From Thermoplasmatota archaeon (lineage in GTDB: Archaea; Thermoplasmatota; E2; DHVEG-1): a stretch of DNA of 12,065 bases. The notes beneath the pieces are model-generated. The model saw only the letters and a program-made list of their open reading frames with translations. It made no database searches and was not told the DNA's origin. Where the stretch lies: assembly GCA_018824925.1 (NCBI GenBank), contig JAHJFH010000235.1, positions 1 through 12,065 of the forward strand, in the 5' to 3' direction. Position numbers and translations under genes: made by a program. This document shows positions 7,671 through 12,065 of this stretch, piece after piece. Each line of letters starts with the position of its first letter. Positions within the stretch are counted from its first letter, which is position 1.

Positions 7671-9635
7671 TTATACGGTTTCCTTAATCATAGGGAGGAG
7701 TTGTGTATCCTGATTTCCCTTCTGCTGCATTGCGCCCACAGGACAACTACTGCAACATGCCCCACATCCCTTGCATAACGCCTCATTTACATGAGAATGT
7801 GTACCTTTTTTATCTTCTATTAATTCTATTGCGCTGTACGGACAAATGCTCACACAAATACCACACCCTGAACAAAGATCCTCATTTGATTGGGCAATAA
7901 GTGGCTCAATTTCGAGTTCTTTTTTCGAAAGAATCGTCATTGCACGAGCCGCTGCACCTGAAGCCTGTGAAACAGTATCAGTAATATCCTTAGGTCCTTG
8001 TGCGCAACCTGCGATATAAATCCCACTAGTAAAGGTATCCATTGGGCGAAGTTTCGGATGGGCTTCAAGGAAAAAACCATCAGGGCTTTGAGAAATACGC
8101 AGAACCCGAGCAATACCTTCTGAGGTAATTGAAGGTTCTAACGCCGGGACGAGAACAACAAGATCTGAAGTAATCTCAAATAATTTATTAGTTGTGGTAT
8201 CAAAAATATCAATACTAAGCTGATCATTTATTGGTCGTACTTCTGATGGACGACCGCGGAAGAAATTCGTATTAATTCCCCGGATTTTACGATAAAACTC
8301 CTCATACCCTTTTCCAAATGAACGGATATCGGTATAACAAAGATTTATTTCTACCTCATCACCGAGTTTTTCTCGTAAAAGAAATACATGTTTCAAAGAA
8401 CTCATGCACCCGATACGACAGCAATATTCATGAGCGGTTTGATCCCTTGATCCAACACAGAGGATAAATGTAATGCTTTTTGGTTTATCTCCATTCGATG
8501 GTTTGAAAATCTCCCCCCTTGTAGGTCCAGATGAACTAATTAATCGTTCTAATTCAAGACTAGTAATAACATCAGCTGATTTAAGATACCCATATTCATA
8601 GAGTGCCGCTGGGTCCGTCAAATCATATCCCGTGGTGACGATAATAGCACCAACATGACGTTCATGAGTTACACTTTTCTGAGAAAAATCAATCGCTTTT
8701 CGAACACAGGCACTTTGGCACGCTGGTACGTCACCACATTTTCCCCGTGTAAGAAAAAGACAATGATCCACATCGATTGTATATTTCAAGGGAATCGCTT
8801 GTGGAAAAGGTACGTAAATAGCACTCCGCTTCCCCATATTCATATCAAATTCACTAGCAATTCGATCTTTTAATCGACATGCAGCTGCACAATCCCCACA
8901 TGCAGTACATTTATCCATATCAACATAGCGAGGATGCTGTGTGATATTAATAGTATAATTACCAATACTTCCAGATATTTCATGCACTTCGGCATAGGTA
9001 AGCAGTTCAATATTAGGATGATTTGCAACATCCATCATTTTTGGGGTGAGTATGCAGGATGAACAGTCTAAAGTTGGGTAAGTTTTGTCAAGCTGCGCCA
9101 TCCGACCACCAATACTTGGTGTTCGTTCAACAAGGATAACATGATAGCCAGAATCAGCAAGATCTAATGATGCCTGTATACCTGCTATACCTCCACCAAT
9201 AACTAACGCATTTGGAGTTACAGCTATACTTGAGGATTGTAAGGGTTCTAGCCATCGTGCTTTCGCTACAGCCGCTTTGATTAATGTTTTTGCTTTTTCT
9301 GTAGCTTTTTTTGGATCATCATGTACCCATGAACATTGCTCACGAATGTTTGCAATTTCCATAGTATATGGGTTTAGACCACTATCCTCAACCACACGAC
9401 GAAATGTTTGTTCATGCATTCGAGGGGAACATGAGGCAATGACAACACCGGTTAGTTTGTGTTTTTTTATTGCATCTTTGATAAGTTGAGCTCCACGGTC
9501 TGAACACATGTATTTGTATTCTTTACTCACCGTGACATCATCAAGAGTTTTTGCATAATCTCTGACTTCTTCAACATTTACCGTTGCACTAATGTTTACA
9601 CCGCATTGACATACAAAAACACCGATTCTTGCCAT
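7671..9635 (-). CDS. hdrA: Heterodisulfide reductase subunit A, FAD iron-sulfur protein
   Basis: HdrA is the flavin-bearing subunit of the cytoplasmic HdrABC complex, which in methanogens bifurcates electrons between ferredoxin and a heterodisulfide. At 654 residues this has the usual full length. An N-terminal cysteine domain (C9, C11, C44, C69) comes first. The FAD-binding Rossmann motif GGGIAG (147-152) follows, then the HdrA signature TYPTLDCSSCILTPKMM (C191, C194). A ferredoxin-like insert has CTACGDCAAAC (243-253) with C292, C300, C306 and C310. Two C-terminal [4Fe-4S] motifs are CSGCGICVSICP (588-599) and CKGCGACCSSCP (621-632). No selenocysteine or fused MvhD is seen. It is the last gene of hdrCBA, 6 bases after hdrB, with GAGG 9 bases upstream of the ATG overlapping the end of hdrB. 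No hydrogenase, MvhD or FrhB-like partner gene is in view, so its electron partner is unknown; in a non-methanogen the disulfide substrate would also be uncertain. Confidence 0.95.
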   Translation of the reverse strand: MARIGVFVCQCGVNISATVNVEEVRDYAKTLDDVTVSKEYKYMCSDRGAQLIKDAIKKHKLTGVVIASCSPRMHEQTFRRVVEDSGLNPYTMEIANIREQCSWVHDDPKKATEKAKTLIKAAVAKARWLEPLQSSSIAVTPNALVIGGGIAGIQASLDLADSGYHVILVERTPSIGGRMAQLDKTYPTLDCSSCILTPKMMDVANHPNIELLTYAEVHEISGSIGNYTINITQHPRYVDMDKCTACGDCAAACRLKDRIASEFDMNMGKRSAIYVPFPQAIPLKYTIDVDHCLFLTRGKCGDVPACQSACVRKAIDFSQKSVTHERHVGAIIVTTGYDLTDPAALYEYGYLKSADVITSLELERLISSSGPTRGEIFKPSNGDKPKSITFILCVGSRDQTAHEYCCRIGCMSSLKHVFLLREKLGDEVEINLCYTDIRSFGKGYEEFYRKIRGINTNFFRGRPSEVRPINDQLSIDIFDTTTNKLFEITSDLVVLVPALEPSITSEGIARVLRISQSPDGFFLEAHPKLRPMDTFTSGIYIAGCAQGPKDITDTVSQASGAAARAMTILSKKELEIEPLIAQSNEDLCSGCGICVSICPYSAIELIEDKKGTHSHVNEALCKGCGACCSSCPVGAMQQKGNQDTQLLPMIKETV

Positions 9636-9641
9636 CTATTT

Positions 9642-10511
9642 TCACCTCGAAAGAAGAGCATCAACTGGGCTTTGATTCAGATGAAGACCCAAATCTGTTT
9701 CTTTGAATCCAAAAGCTAGACCCACAAGTTGTGTGAGATAAACAACGGGTACTGAGAGTTTTTTAGCAACAGTTTCTCCTGCTTTAGTTTGTCGTGCATC
9801 AAACATTTTATGACACCAAGGACAGGTATCTACGAAGACATCAAATCCTAGGTTTTGTACAGCATCAAGTTTTTGTCCAGTTTTTGTCAGAGCAGATTCA
9901 GGTAAGTTTATCGTGAGAAGCGCTCCACAACAATCAAGTTTTTGTGGATAATCAACTGGGTTTGATCCGAGTGTTTTAAGGATATGTTCCATTTTTTGAG
10001 GATTTTCTGAATCAACAGGTCGCCCAATATCTTTTGGACGGTTAAGATGACAACCATAATGTACAGCTACTTTGAGATCTTTTAATGGATGTGTCACGTG
10101 TTTTTTTATAGTCTCAAGACCAATATGGTCATGAAGGAGATCGATAGTATGAACAATCGATGTTGTTCCTTGATAGGTGAGACCTTCATTTTGTAGTTGT
10201 GCAGTGATTTTTTCTTTGAGGTCAGGGTTTTCCTTGAGTATCTTTTTAGCTTCACTGAGCGCAAGATGGCACATGGGGCAGGGAACGAAAAGATCGAGGT
10301 TGTGGTGTTCAGCTAGGGCAAGGTTTCGAGCGGAGAGATAGAGTGTCATTAGTTTATTGACACTTTTGAGAGGTTCTCCACAGCAGGATTGATTGGGAAT
10401 GTCGATGAGGTCGATGTTAAGTTTTGATAGGACTGCTTGAGCAGAGAGTTCATAGGCATATTGTTCGGTTGGCATTACGCAGCCAGGGTAGAGGCCATAT
10501 TTTTTTTTCAT
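9642..10511 (-). CDS. hdrB: Heterodisulfide reductase subunit B (catalytic, CCG domains)
   Basis: HdrB holds the two noncubane [4Fe-4S] clusters that split the disulfide (CoM-S-S-CoB in methanogens). The 289-residue length is normal. Both CCG domains are intact. The first has C11 (LYPGC), C43-C44-G (SCCGEP) and C78-x-x-C81 (VPCPMC); the second has C154 (HYGCHLNRP), C194-C195-G (LDCCGA) and C230-x-x-C233 (DTCPWC). All five cysteines per cluster are present, so disulfide reductase chemistry is plausible. It is cytoplasmic, without membrane segments, and sits between hdrC (14-base gap) and hdrA (6-base gap). GAGG at 10521-10524, 9 bases before the ATG, supports the start. Related CCG proteins such as GlpC, SdhE or LutA differ in context; the hdrC and hdrA neighbours make HdrB the firm choice. 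Confidence 0.95.
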   Translation of the reverse strand: MKKKYGLYPGCVMPTEQYAYELSAQAVLSKLNIDLIDIPNQSCCGEPLKSVNKLMTLYLSARNLALAEHHNLDLFVPCPMCHLALSEAKKILKENPDLKEKITAQLQNEGLTYQGTTSIVHTIDLLHDHIGLETIKKHVTHPLKDLKVAVHYGCHLNRPKDIGRPVDSENPQKMEHILKTLGSNPVDYPQKLDCCGALLTINLPESALTKTGQKLDAVQNLGFDVFVDTCPWCHKMFDARQTKAGETVAKKLSVPVVYLTQLVGLAFGFKETDLGLHLNQSPVDALLSR

Positions 10512-10525
10512 AGATGGTTTCCTCT

Positions 10526-11053
10526 TTAGATTTTTTCCATCGCGAGTTGTGCGATTACTGCTTGAAATTTCATGGGTTCAAGGGGTTTTGATAATTGAGG
10601 GAGCGAGAGTGCGGTTCGGTCAATGGTTTTTCCTTCTTTGGAGGTAATGGTTTGTATGTCTTGGATAAGGCCAATGGTGAGTACTGATTGAAGGATGGAG
10701 GTGTATTGTCCAGGGATTTGCTTACCTGATGCTACGGAGAGGTTTTTAAGGGCAAAGAGTATTTCAACGGGTGCTACTTTTTGTGGGCAGCGTTCCCAAC
10801 ATTTGAAGCAGCTCATGCAGGTCCAGATAACATCTGAGTTGGTCATTTCATCGATAAGTCCTCTTTTTAGTAGGGCGACGATTTTATGTGGTTCGAGTTC
10901 GAGGAGTTTATGTGCTTCACATCCTGCGGTGCATTTGGCACATTGGTAGCAGTAGTCGGGGAGCTCTTCTTTGAGTTTGAGAAGGCGTTGGTTGATTTCT
11001 CTTTTTATGTCTTCTTGTGGTTTTGCCATTGATGTAAGATCTATAATACTCAT
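10526..11053 (-). CDS. hdrC: Heterodisulfide reductase subunit C, two [4Fe-4S] ferredoxin protein
   Basis: HdrC passes electrons from HdrA to the catalytic HdrB. This 175-residue protein has the expected two cluster motifs: C35-x2-C38-x2-C41-x3-C45 (CYQCAKCTAGC) and C79-x2-C82-x2-C85-x3-C89-P (CMSCFKCWERCP). The first motif lacks the proline that usually follows the fourth cysteine, which is also common in HdrC. It is soluble, not the HdrE-linked type. It opens the hdrCBA operon. A strong Shine-Dalgarno GGAGG at 11060-11064, 6 bases before the ATG, fixes the start over the internal methionine at residue 9. Confidence 0.93.
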   Translation of the reverse strand: MSIIDLTSMAKPQEDIKREINQRLLKLKEELPDYCYQCAKCTAGCEAHKLLELEPHKIVALLKRGLIDEMTNSDVIWTCMSCFKCWERCPQKVAPVEILFALKNLSVASGKQIPGQYTSILQSVLTIGLIQDIQTITSKEGKTIDRTALSLPQLSKPLEPMKFQAVIAQLAMEKI

Positions 11054-11059
11054 GTAGTG

Positions 11060-11064
11060 CCTCC
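11060..11064 (-). promoter_or_regulatory. Shine-Dalgarno GGAGG of hdrC
   Basis: The minus strand reads CTGGAGGCACTACATG. This is the strongest ribosome-binding site in the window and sets the first codon of the hdr operon. Confidence 0.75.
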
Positions 11065-11084
11065 AGAAATTTTTTATGGGATTT

Positions 11085-11150
11085 TCATATTTAAATCTAT
11101 CAGTTAATTTGATTTCTAATATTTTTTATGATATTTTTTAATTGTATATA
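11085..11150 (-). promoter_or_regulatory. Candidate promoter of the hdrCBA operon
   Basis: The sucD-hdrC spacer has two TATA-like stretches on the minus strand. GATATATATACA (about 11152-11141) would give a leader of around 65 bases. TTTAAATA (about 11095-11088) would start transcription close to the GGAGG site. Which is used cannot be told. Either way the operon probably has its own promoter, although readthrough from sucD is also possible since no U tract follows sucD directly. Confidence 0.4.
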
Positions 11151-11161
11151 TATCATGGTGT

Positions 11162-11191
11162 AGATGATTGTATGTTTTATCCAAATCATCT
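11162..11191. repeat. Perfect 8-bp inverted repeat in the sucD-hdrC spacer
   Basis: AGATGATT (11162-11169) and AATCATCT (11184-11191) are exact reverse complements separated by 14 bases. The repeat begins 5 bases after the sucD stop and ends about 10 bases upstream of the first TATA-like site for hdr. No U-rich tract follows on the minus strand, so it is not a typical terminator. It could be an operator for a dimeric regulator of the hdr operon or an RNA hairpin at the sucD 3' end. Confidence 0.5.
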
Positions 11192-11196
11192 GTTGC

Positions 11197-12063
11197 CTAA
11201 ACATATGTTTCTATGAGGTCTGCTATGTCTGTTGGAAATTGTGCAATTTTAACATCGGCATTTTTGAAGGCTTTAATTTTAGAGTCGGCTGTTCCTTTAC
11301 CTCGGGCAATGATTGCGCCTGCATGACCCATACGTTTACCTGGTGGTGCAGTACGACCTGCTATAAATGCAAAAACGGGTTTGTTGATATGATCAGTGAT
11401 ATATTCTGCGGCATCTTCCTCTGCGGTTCCACCGATTTCTCCGACAAGAACAACTGCTTTGGTATCTTTGTCTTTTTCAAAAGCATGTAAGGCGTCGATG
11501 AAGGTGGTGCCTATAATGGGGTCGCCTCCTAGACCGACACAGGTACTCTGACCGATGTTTTTTTCACTGAGAGAGTTAACGATTTCATAGGTTAATGTAC
11601 CCGATCGGCTAGCAACGCCGACAGTTCCGGTTTTAAATATGCTTCCTGGGAGAATGCCGATTTTGGTTTTACCCGGGCTTGCGATTCCAGGGCAGTTTGG
11701 TCCGATGAGGACAGCATTATTGTATTTAGCATAATGGACAAAATCCATTGCATCATGAAAGGGGATGTTTTCAGTGATTGTTACCACGGTTTTAATGCCG
11801 GCATCAAGAGCTTCAAATACTGCGTCTTTAGCAAATCGTGCTGGTACTAGGATTAATGAGGTGTCTGCTTTGGTTTTATTCACTGCATCAATGACATTGC
11901 TAAATACAGGGACATTATGAACAGTTTGACCTTCTTTACCCGGTGTAACACCGGCAACGATTTTGGTGCCAAATTTGAGCATTTCACCAATATGAAAAAC
12001 GCCCTGATGTCCGGTTGCTCCTTGAACGACTACCTTGTTTTTTTCGTTTACAAAAATTGCCAT
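11197..12063 (-). CDS. sucD: Succinate-CoA ligase (ADP/GDP-forming) alpha subunit
   Basis: SucD binds CoA and carries the phosphohistidine of succinyl-CoA synthetase, which interconverts succinyl-CoA and succinate with nucleotide phosphorylation; it needs SucC (beta). The 288-residue length is complete and normal. The CoA-binding Rossmann domain begins with VVVQGATGHQG (11-21) and includes KIVAGVTPGKEG (34-45). ENIPFHD and GPNCPGIASPG (121-131) follow, then the ligase domain with SRSGTLTYE (152-160) and GLGGDPIIGT. The active-site His247 lies in KRMGHAGAI. It is cytoplasmic. The start lies at the window edge, so its ribosome site and the likely upstream sucC cannot be seen. Some archaeal relatives act on other acyl-CoAs, but the compact SucD form and motifs favour the succinate enzyme. 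Confidence 0.95.
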   Translation of the reverse strand: MAIFVNEKNKVVVQGATGHQGVFHIGEMLKFGTKIVAGVTPGKEGQTVHNVPVFSNVIDAVNKTKADTSLILVPARFAKDAVFEALDAGIKTVVTITENIPFHDAMDFVHYAKYNNAVLIGPNCPGIASPGKTKIGILPGSIFKTGTVGVASRSGTLTYEIVNSLSEKNIGQSTCVGLGGDPIIGTTFIDALHAFEKDKDTKAVVLVGEIGGTAEEDAAEYITDHINKPVFAFIAGRTAPPGKRMGHAGAIIARGKGTADSKIKAFKNADVKIAQFPTDIADLIETYV

Positions 12064-12065
12064 GA

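Noticed and set aside
7671..9635. Selenocysteine or fused MvhD in HdrA
   Set aside because: The frame has cysteines at all signature positions, no internal TGA, and ends 23 residues after the last ferredoxin motif.
11164..11490. Plus-strand open frame of 108 codons opposite sucD
   Set aside because: It is antisense to the conserved end of SucD, and its Cys/Phe-rich product is typical of a reversed coding strand.
1..12065. CRISPR arrays, tRNA genes, insertion sequences, integrases or attachment sites
   Set aside because: None seen: no regularly spaced direct repeats, no cloverleaf with a CCA or T-arm consensus, no transposase-like protein and no flanking terminal repeats.

Overview
The window looks archaeal and euryarchaeal, probably Thermoplasmata-like. 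The evidence is TATA-box promoters 20-45 bases upstream of starts, T-tract rather than hairpin-plus-U termination, a complete hdrCBA operon, and large secreted Asn/Thr-rich proteins with many N-glycosylation sequons. Two gingipain-like (C25) peptidases side by side, with a heterodisulfide reductase, recall marine-sediment Thermoplasmata of the MBG-D/Thermoprofundales type, whose genomes are known for secreted C25 peptidases. That lineage call is inference; the window has no rRNA or other marker to settle it.

Left part (1-7613): four predicted exported proteins. An FG-GAP/PQQ-like beta-propeller protein (minus) shares a short divergent promoter region with a 774-residue C25 peptidase (plus), whose N-terminal half resembles cell-wall-binding repeat 2. 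That gene converges on an 814-residue C25 peptidase with a PKD domain and a C-terminal Ig-like domain (minus). A secreted PAF-acetylhydrolase-type alpha/beta hydrolase (minus) follows. Together they read as a surface or extracellular hydrolysis locus: two proteases, one esterase, and one probable adhesion or scaffold protein.

Right part (7671-12063): central energy metabolism, all on the minus strand. From upstream to downstream it runs sucD (succinyl-CoA ligase alpha subunit, its start almost at the window edge), a 143-base spacer with a perfect 8-bp inverted repeat and TATA-like sites, then the tight operon hdrC-hdrB-hdrA (gaps of 14 and 6 bases, each start with a GAGG-type Shine-Dalgarno). 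All expected cysteine ligands of HdrB and HdrC and the FAD site of HdrA are present. A plausible link is that amino acids released by the secreted peptidases are fermented, with the CoA ligase making ATP from an acyl-CoA and the Hdr complex handling ferredoxin and thiol/disulfide electrons. This is inference.

I see no tRNA, rRNA, CRISPR array, insertion sequence or integrase. No gene-free stretch exceeds 300 bases. I found no clearly undescribed system. The most distinctive items are the cell-wall-binding-like plus C25 architecture, the unidentified N-terminal domain of the hydrolase, the strong C-over-G skew in the plus-strand peptidase gene, and the ambiguous end of the propeller gene at the left edge.
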